Shown here piece after piece: positions 23,901-32,175 of a stretch of 64,000 nt of DNA (the first letter of the stretch is position 1; each line of letters starts with the position of its first letter). The DNA is from Anthopleura xanthogrammica (lineage: Eukaryota > Cnidaria > Anthozoa > Actiniaria > Actiniidae). The translations under genes and the position numbers were made by a program. A model generated the notes under the pieces. That model did not search any database and was not told the DNA's origin. It saw only the letters and a list, made by a program, of their open reading frames with translations. The DNA lies in the NCBI GenBank assembly GCA_964019055.1, contig OZ025219.1, positions 8,524,388-8,588,387 of the forward strand, read 5' to 3'.

Positions 23901-26900
23901 TGCCATACGACAACTCCTCTACATACGTTCAAAGAATTGTTGTAACTTTGTTTTAATTTGATTTTCAGATGTGTATCTCATGGTTTATGGAGGTAGGAAT
24001 ATATTTTCAAAATTAAAACTTTACATGTACTAAAGATTTCCCTCGGTTGCGCCCGATTTTATCCACCATGAGCTCCAGCTTAAAACTATTTTTCACCAAT
24101 TTCTCTCTTTAAAGCTAACAGAAAGAATAAATTACAAATTTTAAATATTGCCGCAATGTTGTAATAAATTTGGAGAACCAAAATCAACCCTTTTGTTTCT
24201 CCACTATTTACCAATTTAATTTAATTTGTATTCTCGACTTTCACTAATTTTGCATCAAATTGTATTTCAAAGCAACATGTGACAAAGGATTTGTGGAATA
24301 CCAAGGAAAGTGCTATAAATACCACACAGACAAAGTCACGTGGGATGAAGCAGTCAGGAGGAGTACATCAGATAACGCTACTCTGTTGTCGCTGCATGAT
24401 CCACTAGAGGTGGACTTTATTGGGAGTCTGCCCATAAAGGATCGAGATGAAACCATTTGGATTGGATTGAACAACAGGTAAACACAATAATTGGAGACTC
24501 ACTTCTTTGCTTTACTGAAACAGCGAGAACGGGTGGTCAATGATATAGCAGATTTCGTATGAGTGTGAATAGTCACCGCACACGGCTCGGTTACGCGCGC
24601 GGTGCGGACACGGCACCGAATGTCGAATGTTTTCATACACGGCACAGCACTGACATTTATTTCTGAGGATGACCGTTTTAATGAAAAATAAAATTTACGG
24701 CTGCTTCTGTTTTTAGAATAAAGGAAGGCAACTACATGAATACAGACGGATCGGGTATTGAGTATGTTGACTGGAAAGCTAACGAGCCTGATAGTGATAA
24801 GGAACGCTGTGTTGCTGTTAGTACACGACGAACTTTCTATCGTTATGGAACCATGTCAGACCGACGGTGTACTGAAAAACATCAATTTGTGGCTAGGAAG
24901 TCATTGGAAGGTAAGTCTAAAGGACTGAATATAGAAAACTTTAATGATTAATACTAAAAATTCCAAAATCTCGAAAATTAGTATTGCTTGTGAAAATGCT
25001 TGAATAGCGCGTGAATGAATTATCAAGACCGGAGAGAAAGGTAGGACAAAGAGATGGATGGATGGGATGGTGGGTGTATAGCCGATAGATGGGTGGATAG
25101 ATGGATGGATTGGTGGTTGATTTGGGTGGATGGGTTGATAGAATATGAGAGAGAGTGCATGGACGAGTGAGTGAGATGATAAATATACATGAGACGCTAT
25201 GGAATGTGTAATAATGGATGTCTAGATAGCATGCATACAAGAAACACACTACTAACCTTTGCTGGTCTTGTTCTTTAGGTATTGTGACTTATCGAGTAAC
25301 CATAGATGTTGTATCCTTGGTTTGGGTCGATGATCTTATTATGCCAGGAACACTCGCATTTCTGCAACTGAAAACCAAATTTGAAGATGCGGTAAGTCAA
25401 TAATAAATGTTCTCCAGTCTTCCTCCCTCCTCAAAACTTAATACGCTAAATTCCAATTCTATTGTCAGTGAGGCTCAGCCCAAACGTCGATCTTCACATG
25501 AGCCGTACACATTGAAAACGATGGATAATAAGGCGGTCTACTTTAATATCTTTAAGTTCGGCTCATGGCATGAATTTCAACGTTTCAGCTTAGTCGTGTC
25601 CTGACTTTGATTAGCCCATTGTTTCAGGATATGATCAATAATATTTGGAGACCGTTTTTTTTTAAATAACAATGATGATGATGTTAATGATGATGATGAT
25701 ATTGTTTGACTTATTGCTCTATTTTTAGATTCTAAAAATGTACGAAGGAGAAACGAACCTCGCCTCAGCCATGATTGAGCGGTTCAGGTGCGTCACTGGA
25801 TTATGATTTATTTCCCACACGTCAAACAAAACATGCGCATGCGCGGACAACTGCAAAAGCTTTTCAACATGTAAACTAATTATACTTTTATTTATGTTTT
25901 ATAGCCGTAAGAAGCCTTCGTCTTCTAAAAACAAACCGGGAACGACGAAGAAACCATCTCAACGTCCATCAAAAGTTCCGACAACTGGATCATCAAATCA
26001 GGCCGCACCAACCAATGGAAGATCAGGGAGACCCACAAGGCCTACCTCGTGAGTTCCGCAAAACATTTTCAACTTAACGCAATGTAAACAATATTCCTTT
26101 TAGGCAATTTTGAAAACACAGATTTATGTTAGAAATTTATGCCCATCATAGCAAGTTTTTAAATTCAATAAAACTTCTTGTACGGCTTGAAATTATAAAT
26201 ATCTTCTAGACCCTCCCCCTCGTAAACTTGGTGAAACTCCGCAAACCCATGCCAACCTTTCCCCCCGAAACACAAAAGTAGGAAAACTACAGAAACTCCT
26301 CCTAACCTAACCAATAATAAATAGTACCTAACTAGTCTCTATTGTGTCTTAACCTAGGGATTATAAAGTTACTGTATCGATCATACTTAAATTTGCTCAA
26401 GGAGCAAAGCCTGACCCAACGATCCCATTCCAAGAATCTTTAAAGAAAAACAAGGGTAAACTGCCTGCCCCTGTGAACGAGCAAGCAGTTATAACCAAAA
26501 TAAGAATCTTAACGCCAGGTAAGTGTTGCGTATAAAAGTCTACAAATAGAGCAGTTTTCGAATACGAAACGATAGTGAGAAACAATACTGCAAATTCTTT
26601 GCCGTACTGTATCTTACCGTAGCCGTAAACAATGGAAAGCCATTTGGATGTTACAGCGTGTCGTACCGTGTACGTGCTATAAGTCAGTACCGTACGTACC
26701 AATTTTGACTACATTAAAAGTTCAAAAGTTATACTAAATATTGAATGTTGGCTATGTTTTCCAGGTGAAGGTCCAGCAAATACTGGCTCATGCAATCCAT
26801 ATTGTGCATACCAGTGCATGTCAAGCTGCAATCCAATGTGCTGCTCATCAAAGATCGCAACAAATGCAGTCAGCCCCATGATGGCCAATTTGATTCAACA

Positions 26901-29900
26901 GCGACAGATGGCGTTAATGCAAAGAAGGAATGGTTTTAGTCCAAGAATGGGTATGAATCAACGACCATGTGTGCCTTCTCAGATGAATCGCTGCATGCCT
27001 AGTGGTGTGCAGGGTATGCCTTTTAATCAGGTAATAAATTATTAATACTATATCTAGCTTAATTATTTATCATCCTTGATAAACTTATTGATGTCATGAA
27101 AGGGCATTACTTCGATTTTTAAAATTATGCGGAAACCGAAGTTCAAATGTCAACATGAAAACGAGGTTTTGGCTTCGTCAATCGAAAATAATCAGTTAGT
27201 ACACCTTTTACATTTTTACAGTCAAAACGGCTCAAGCGTACCCCCTAGAATCCATTAATGAATTTATCATTCGAATATTGAGTTAATTATCTACTCTGAC
27301 TCAACACTTGAAAATGAATTATCTACTGGAGTTTTGAATTTATTGTTCAACAATTCCCATGCCAAGGTAGAAAAACTCCCTAGAAAGGCCATGCCTTAGA
27401 ATTCATTCAGAAATGAATGTGAAGTTTGGAGTCTTCAGATTTTTTATGAAAACTCAAAGTGAACAATCAACTCAATATTCGAATAATGAAATCAATAATG
27501 GAGCCTAGGGAGGTACGCTTGATCCGTCTTGACTGTAACTGGCGGCAGTAAACTGGCAACTAGAGAGTCCTACAAACTCTGTAAACATTGACAGAAATGC
27601 ATTGAACGTTTTGATGTAATTCCTAATTTTCGATATTATGTTATAACTAGGGTCAGATGCGAATGCCCATGAACCCTAAAATGGTGCAAAGACCAATGTA
27701 TCAAGCACACAGGGCTAATAATCAGGGTTGTGGACCTGGATTGGGGATGCCCTGTCCCCCAGGACAAGGAATGCAGATGCAGAGACCGTTCTTCCCTATT
27801 CAAAATCCTATGCAGAAGAGACCCATTGGTCAAGGATGTGTACCTAGGGCCGGCGTACCATGCCCTCCACGGCAAGGTATGCAAAGACCAATGGGGCCTT
27901 ACCCAATGCCAAATCCTATGATTCAAAGGCCGTATCCAATGCCAAATCCTATGATGCAAAGGCCGTATCCAATGCCAAATCCCATGATGCAAAGACCTTT
28001 TCCAAAGCCAAACCCTATGATGCAAAGGCCGTATCCAATGCCAAATCCTATGATGCAAAGACCAATCGGGCCTTACCCAATGCCAAATCCTATGATGCAA
28101 AGGCCGTATCCAATGCCAAATCCTATGATGCAAAGACCTTTTCCAAAGCCAAATCCTATGATTCAAAGGCCGTATCCAATGCCAAGTCCTATGATGCAAA
28201 GACCAATTGGGCCTTACCCAATGCCAAATCCTATGATGCAAAGGCCGTATCCAATGCCAAATCCTATGATGCAAAGGCCAAATTCAATGATGCAAAGACC
28301 AATGGGACAGCCTTGCGTTCCAAGTGCAGGCTTGCCTTGCCCTCCATTACCTCCAGTGCCAATGAGTCCTTTTATGCAAAGCAATCCTTATCTTCAAGGA
28401 CTCCAAATGTGGCGACAAAAGCAACTAATGCAAAGACAATCAAAACTCAAAGACGCTTCAAAGAAGAAAACAGCCCCTCGGCGACCCATGTTTCCATTTT
28501 CTCCTCAAGTAGGCTATGGACCTCGACCAGCGTTAATGTATCCACCTAATAGACCAATGAATTATCCAGCACTATCGGCCAATCAGATGCCACGTCCAAT
28601 GGGTTCATTTACACTATATGGTCCACAGCGTTCACCATACATGCCTCAGTTTCCTTTCCCGTTTCCCAGACCTCAGATGACAAGTTCTTTTGGCAAAGGA
28701 AAAGCAAAAAAGGCTAAAAAACCATTACATCTTCTTGGTTCTCCCTTACCTACAATGTACAACATTGTTTATCCACCACAACTACAGTTTCCTTTGCCAA
28801 TGACTCCACGTTGCACTCCAACTCCTTCAAAGCCTTGCACAAAAGGAGGAAAATCACGATCAATACATCTACCTTCTTCCAAGCGACAAAATCCTTATCA
28901 AACAGCAGGAATGAGCACTATGCCTCAGTTCGGTACTTTTCCTCAGCCTTTTGGTGGACAATATCCACAACCTCCAATGCAAAACCCTTTTATGCCTCAA
29001 CAACAGCCGATTGTAGTCCAAGCTGCTGATTTACCGAACCTTCTCAATAAGGCTGATAATCCGATTCAGCAATCAGCTATCTTGGCACTGCTACAGCCGC
29101 GACCTATGCAGTATCCTTTCCCTCAACAGTTTGCAGGCACGAAGAAAGGAAAAACAGGAAAAGGAAAAAAAGGAAAAGGAAAGAAGGGAAAAGGAAAGAA
29201 AAAAGGAAAGGCTAAGAAAGGCAGGAACATCGAGATGACTGGTCCACCTTTGCCAACGATTCACATCGTTGGTTATCCTCTTCAACCACCACTTGGCTAT
29301 CAACCAATGAATATGCAAAAACCGATGCCTATGCCAATGCCGATGCAACGTCCAATGCCTATGCAACGTCCAATGCCTATGCCAATGCAACGTCCAATGC
29401 CTATGCCAATGCAACGTCCAATGCCTATGCCCATGCAACGTCCAATGCCTATGCCAATGCAACGTCCAATGCCTATACCAATCCAACGTCCATTGCCTAT
29501 GCCCATGCAACGTCCAATGCCTATGCCCATGCAACGTCCAATGCCTATGCCCATGCAACGTCCATTGCCTATGCCCATGCAACGTCCAATGCCTATGCCC
29601 ATGCAACGTCCAATGCCTATGCCGATGCAACGTCCAATGCCTATGCCAATGCAACGTCCATTGCCTATGCCCATGCAACGTCCAATGCCTATGCCCATGC
29701 AACGTCCAATGCCTATGCCCATGCAACGTCCAATGCCTATGCCAATGCAACGTCCAATGCCTATGTCCATGCAACGTCCAATGCCTATGCCAATGCAACG
29801 TCCAATGCCTATGCCGATGCAACGTCCAATGCCTATGCCAATGCAACGTCCAATGCCGATGCCCATGCAACGTCCAATGCCTATGCCAATGCAACGTCCA

Positions 29901-31073
29901 ATGCCTGTGCCCATGCAAGGGCCAATGCCTATGCCTATGCAAATGCAACGTCCAATGCCCATGCAAGGGCAAATGCCATTGCAATTTCCTCAGCCATGTG
30001 TTCCTTCGGCTTCAAAACGATGTCCACCAAAACATAATTCAAAAAACAAAAAGACCCAAAAGAGGCCCAAGATGCTTCATCTTTTAGGTGCTCCAATCCC
30101 TGGCCCTCCACCAATGACGTATATACTTCCACCACCACCACCACCTCCAATGATGCCTATGAGGGGTCAGCCGTGTATTCCAAGACCTTTCGCACCTTGT
30201 CCCCCTCTTGGAAGAGGACGCTCCATGCCAATGCCGATGCAACCACATTTGTCTATGCCTATGCCAAGACAAATGCCTATGCCAATGGGAATGCCAATAG
30301 GTATGCCTTGGCAGCAGCCCTTGCCCATGTCAAAGCCTCGACCTTTGTCTAAAAAAAAGCATAAGAAAAATCCAAAATCGAAGAAAAGGCCTGTTCCAAG
30401 AAGACCGCCTTTCCCATATTTCGGACAAATGCAAAATCCAATGGCACCAATTTCCGGAAATCCTTGTGTACCGACCCTATTTAACAACTGCCCTCCGGTT
30501 GGCAAACCTATCATGTTACCACCAAGTCCATTCATGCCTATGCAATATAGGCATCCACTAGCTGGACTGCGTCCTTTAACTTCAAAACCACCCTCTCCAA
30601 TAGTGGTGAAATTACCCAACATTGTACTGAAGTATCCAGTTAACCAAGGCTCGCCTAAACGACGCGTAACTCAGAAAGCAAAGCCCAGAATACCAAACCA
30701 AATCCCTTTTCCTGGAAGAATGCCTTATGGCATGCCAATGCCTATGCAATATCCAATGTCCATGGGAATGCAAAGACCAATGGGAATGCAACGACCAATG
30801 GGAATGCAACTACCAATGGGAATGCAACGACCAATGGGAATGCAACGACCAATGGGAATGCAACGACCAATGGGAATGCAACCCCCAATGAACTTCCCAC
30901 GTCCAGCTAATCCCTTTTCTCCGTACATCAATCCAAAAAGTTGTGCGTTGCCCTGCATCAAGCCACAAGGTCCCGTCTGTCCAAGTTACTGCCCGAAAGC
31001 ATGCTGTCGACGTGGGAAAGGACAATTAAGAGGAAAAAAGCGAAACAGAATCCCAAAACCAAAAAGACACTAG
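17960..31073 (+). CDS. Gene D, giant NOWA-like protein: vWA, LamG, EGF, CAP, CTLD, SEA-like, CRDs
   Basis: Seventeen exons: 17960-18017, 18476-18929, 19587-19708, 20194-20657, 20917-21094, 21668-21790, 22591-22713, 23149-23637, 23969-23992, 24273-24477, 24717-24910, 25279-25391, 25729-25787, 25905-26048, 26358-26518, 26765-27030, 27651-31073. They join in frame to 2,199 aa. Order: signal peptide 1-19, vWA 20-211, LamG-like 212-425, EGF 426-466, Pro/Gly/Arg linker 467-507, CAP 508-670, microexon linker, CTLD 679-811, SEA-like 812-868, Ser/Pro/Lys linker, X2 917-970, CRD from about 979, then a 1,140-residue Met/Pro/Gln exon with C-x7-C pairs and a terminal CRD (C-x3-C-x7-C-x3-C-x3-CC) before a basic tail. 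The vWA-LamG-EGF block sits between the signal exon and CAP exon and has phase 1 at both ends, so exon shuffling is likely. Probable role: secreted nematocyst wall or matrix protein. The frame across all exons and match to C and E make the model strong; the donor at 20658 is slightly non-standard (gttggt). Confidence 0.85.
18476..19708 (+). other. vWA domain of gene D (two exons)
   Basis: Exons 18476-18929 and 19587-19708. Complete MIDAS metal site: D34-x-S36-x-S38 in FAMDASGSM, the Thr in [10 protein letters not shown], and the Asp in [18 protein letters not shown] and VKVFAIGIG are the usual strands. The second exon supplies the last helix. A full MIDAS suggests it can bind metal and a protein partner. 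The intron between them holds the GGAT microsatellite. Confidence 0.9.
18974..19345. repeat. (GGAT)n / (GGATGAAT)n microsatellite
   Basis: About 220 bases of pure GGAT followed by GGATGAAT variants, inside the intron that splits the vWA domain. Decaying GGAT-rich sequence continues to about 19,530. The His/Pro/Ser/Ile open frame on the reverse strand is a repeat artefact. Confidence 0.97.
20194..21094 (+). other. LamG/pentraxin-like domain of gene D (two exons)
   Basis: Exons 20194-20657 and 20917-21094, joined in phase 0. Landmarks: YPLNARF, FSRV...[73 protein letters not shown] and a final Cys. This is the concanavalin-like fold of the laminin G (LamG-3) group. Flanking phase-1 introns make it a movable module. 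Confidence 0.8.
20706..20815. repeat. (AAGGAATG)n microsatellite
   Basis: Octamer repeat in the intron that splits the LamG domain. Confidence 0.95.
21668..21790 (+). other. EGF-like domain of gene D
   Basis: Single 1-1 exon with six cysteines spaced C-x4-C-x5-C-x11-C-x-C-x8-[15 protein letters not shown], then [15 protein letters not shown] classical EGF module; no obvious calcium-binding N-terminal consensus. Confidence 0.9.
22028..22325. mobile_element. Compound foldback element in gene D intron
   Basis: An inner hairpin (ACGAGTCAATAGCCCATGAG against its mirror ATGGGCTACTGACTCGTAGG, 22,060-22,110) lies within longer arms (CAATTAGTCCTCGAG against GAGGTCTAATTG). A second pair follows at AAACCTACTAATCGGTC and GACCATTAGTAGGTTT. 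No open frame; MITE-like. Confidence 0.75.
22591..22713 (+). other. Pro/Gly/Arg/Thr linker exon of gene D
   Basis: A 1-1 exon of 41 residues in short repeats such as [18 protein letters not shown], mildly collagen-like in its Gly-Pro content but without regular Gly-x-y. It joins EGF to CAP, and the start of the CAP exon continues it ([11 protein letters not shown]). Confidence 0.7.
23149..23637 (+). other. CAP/SCP domain of gene D (single exon)
   Basis: Landmarks: [19 protein letters not shown] (helix 1), [47 protein letters not shown] and [13 protein letters not shown]. The CAP1 Trp is kept, but its His (normally H-F-T-Q) is Asn and the usual GEN Glu is replaced (YGRTIS). Unlike gene C there is no internal intron. 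Confidence 0.85.
23969..23992 (+). other. 24-nt microexon between CAP and CTLD, gene D
   Basis: Bases 23969-23992, phase 1 both ends, encoding D-VYLMVYG. Genes C (9133-9156) and E (38836-38859) have 24-nt exons at exactly this place and phase. Without it the frame still holds, so it is a symmetrical, skippable cassette. Confidence 0.65.
24273..24910 (+). other. C-type-lectin-like domain of gene D, missing one disulfide
   Basis: Exons 24273-24477 and 24717-24910. Landmarks: [74 protein letters not shown]. Helix-1 Cys is Ser (RRSTSDN) and the final Cys is Ala (HQFVARK). These two residues normally pair. The EPD in ANEPD is close to the EPN mannose-type motif. Confidence 0.85.
25279..25787 (+). 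other. SEA-like module X1 of gene D
   Basis: Exons 25279-25391 (113 nt) and 25729-25787 (59 nt), phase-0 join, same sizes as in gene E. It reads [20 protein letters not shown], then [13 protein letters not shown], then [19 protein letters not shown]. The F-x-x-L helix followed by the second helix around the intron is SEA-like. No GSVVV cleavage site. Confidence 0.55.
25405..25630. mobile_element. SINE-tail fragment with a nested foldback insertion
   Basis: The outer parts (TACGCTAAATTCCAATTC ... GTCCTGACTTTGATTAGCCC) match the tail of the SINE-like family seen at 39.3, 50.2 and 51.3 kb. A roughly 104-bp element with inverted ends (AAACGTCGATCTTCACATGA against its mirror ending CAACGTTT, 25,482-25,585) interrupts it. 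Confidence 0.65.
26358..26518 (+). other. Module X2 of gene D
   Basis: One exon, phase 2 to phase 1. It reads [31 protein letters not shown], then [12 protein letters not shown]. Clearly homologous to the gene E exon at 41655-41821. Confidence 0.7.
26765..27030 (+). other. First CRD exon of gene D
   Basis: Encodes the canonical [21 protein letters not shown], then Met/Gln-rich sequence and the first C-x7-C pair (CVPSQMNRC). Phase 1 in, phase 0 out into the giant exon. Confidence 0.85.
27218..27536. mobile_element. MITE-like element with about 68-bp inverted repeats
   Basis: Begins ACAGTCAAAACGGCTCAAGC and ends GATCCGTCTTGACTGT. Arms continue through GAATATTGAGTTAATT and its mirror. It fills much of the last intron of gene D. 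No clear target-site duplication and no open frame. Confidence 0.8.
27651..31073 (+). other. Giant last exon of gene D: Met/Pro repeats, C-x7-C pairs, terminal CRD
   Basis: A 3,423-nt uninterrupted coding exon. 27,890-28,290: 11-residue [11 protein letters not shown] repeat (33 nt). 29,320-29,960: 8-residue PMPMPMQR repeat (24 nt), more than 20 copies. 30,760-30,890: GMQRPM repeat (18 nt). Between them lie Lys/Gly blocks (about 29,140-29,225), LHLLG-x-P segments and C-x7-C pairs ([45 protein letters not shown]). It ends in a CRD and a Lys/Arg tail. Long open frames on the reverse strand (Trp/His and Gly/Ile/Cys types) are shadows of these repeats. Confidence 0.9.
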
Positions 31074-31197
31074 GACTTATCTAAGTATTCAGCTCCAATA
31101 CCAATATCATAATTAAATCAATATTACTAAATACGAAAAATACATATTCTGATCATTACATTATTTTTTCAATGGCGGAATCGTCTTCATGACGAAT

Positions 31198-31325
31198 TAG
31201 GTTTTGGTGGACGTCAATCAAGGCGTTTCCATGACATTTGATAGGCACATACCCTTGAAAACTTTGTGTTTTACGGCAAAGTCATGGAAACACTTTGATT
31301 GACATCCACCAAAACCCTATTGTGT
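31198..31325. mobile_element. MITE-like foldback element, family 2, copy 1
   Basis: GGTTTTGGTGGACGTCAATC ... GATTGACATCCACCAAAACC, arms about 40 bases including GTTTCCATGAC and its mirror. Lies just after gene D. Flanking GC-richer sequence (to about 31,370) may belong to it. Confidence 0.8.
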
Positions 31326-31574
31326 CGCGACAGCAAACTTCGCGCGTTAGCATTAGGAAACACTGTATGGACACAAGGGGGACCTTGGATGCATCCGTAT
31401 GCGATAAATACATCTTTGCAAAGGGTATTTTTTTATGGCTAACTGTTCATTATATTCTTATCACTTTATAATGAAAACCATTATGTAAAATGTTAAAATT
31501 TGCTTTTGTGACATTCTGTGTTAAGTGTACCGGGTGAGTTGTGTAGTCACCAGAAACACTATTGATGTTGGTGC

Positions 31575-31608
<34 letters not shown>

Positions 31609-31839
31609 CAGTACAGTCTGACGAATCGACAACAAAATCAAGTGAAAAATGAACAGATGACTCTCTCACAGGTTGCCAAAACGTCAGTAACAACAGCAAC
31701 ATTGCTATTTCTGAAGACTACACAACCCATCCGGACGATCACAAAACGTACAGAATTCACAATCCTGGCGGGTTCAAAACCAATTACTTTTATCGACATT
31801 AAAACGGCTTATCTATTAAAGAAAGCCTACTGTTTCGTG

Positions 31840-32175
31840 TACAGACATATATTATTATATACGCGCGCTCTGATTGATCGAGACTTGTGCTTCATTAGTG
31901 AACGGAGCATGGTTGCTGAAGCCATCCGAGTGCTCAGCAAATTTTTGCAAAGAAGTGTAAGAAAACAGCATTGAAAACTACAACCTATTTTCTTTGTATA
32001 TAATAAAACAGATAAAACAGCTTTTTTCCGTGCTCCATCCAGTATTAGGAAACGCCGAAAGCACTCAAGAAGTGTGAGAAGCACTCGCCTACGGTTCGTG
32101 CTCCTGTTCACATTTCTTTCCTGCTTACGTCACTTCCTGCGTGCTTTATTACTGAACGGAGCACGGAAAAAACTG
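31840..32175. repeat. MITE-like repeat with GAACGGAGCACGG motifs
   Basis: GTGAACGGAGCATGG near 31,900, CCGTGCTCC near 32,028 and GAACGGAGCACGGAAAA near 32,155, with CACTCGC/GAAGCACTC repeats between. Organised as partial inverted repeats. No supported gene. Confidence 0.45.

Noticed and set aside
27860..28549. 229-aa alternative + strand frame rich in Ser/Tyr/Asp/Ala/Lys
   Set aside because: Frame-shifted reading of the gene D repeat exon; the other frame continues the upstream domains and ends in a CRD.
29091..29984. 297-aa His/Trp-rich and 220-aa Gly/Ile/Cys-rich open frames on the reverse strand
   Set aside because: Exact antisense shadows of the PMPMPMQR repeat in gene D.
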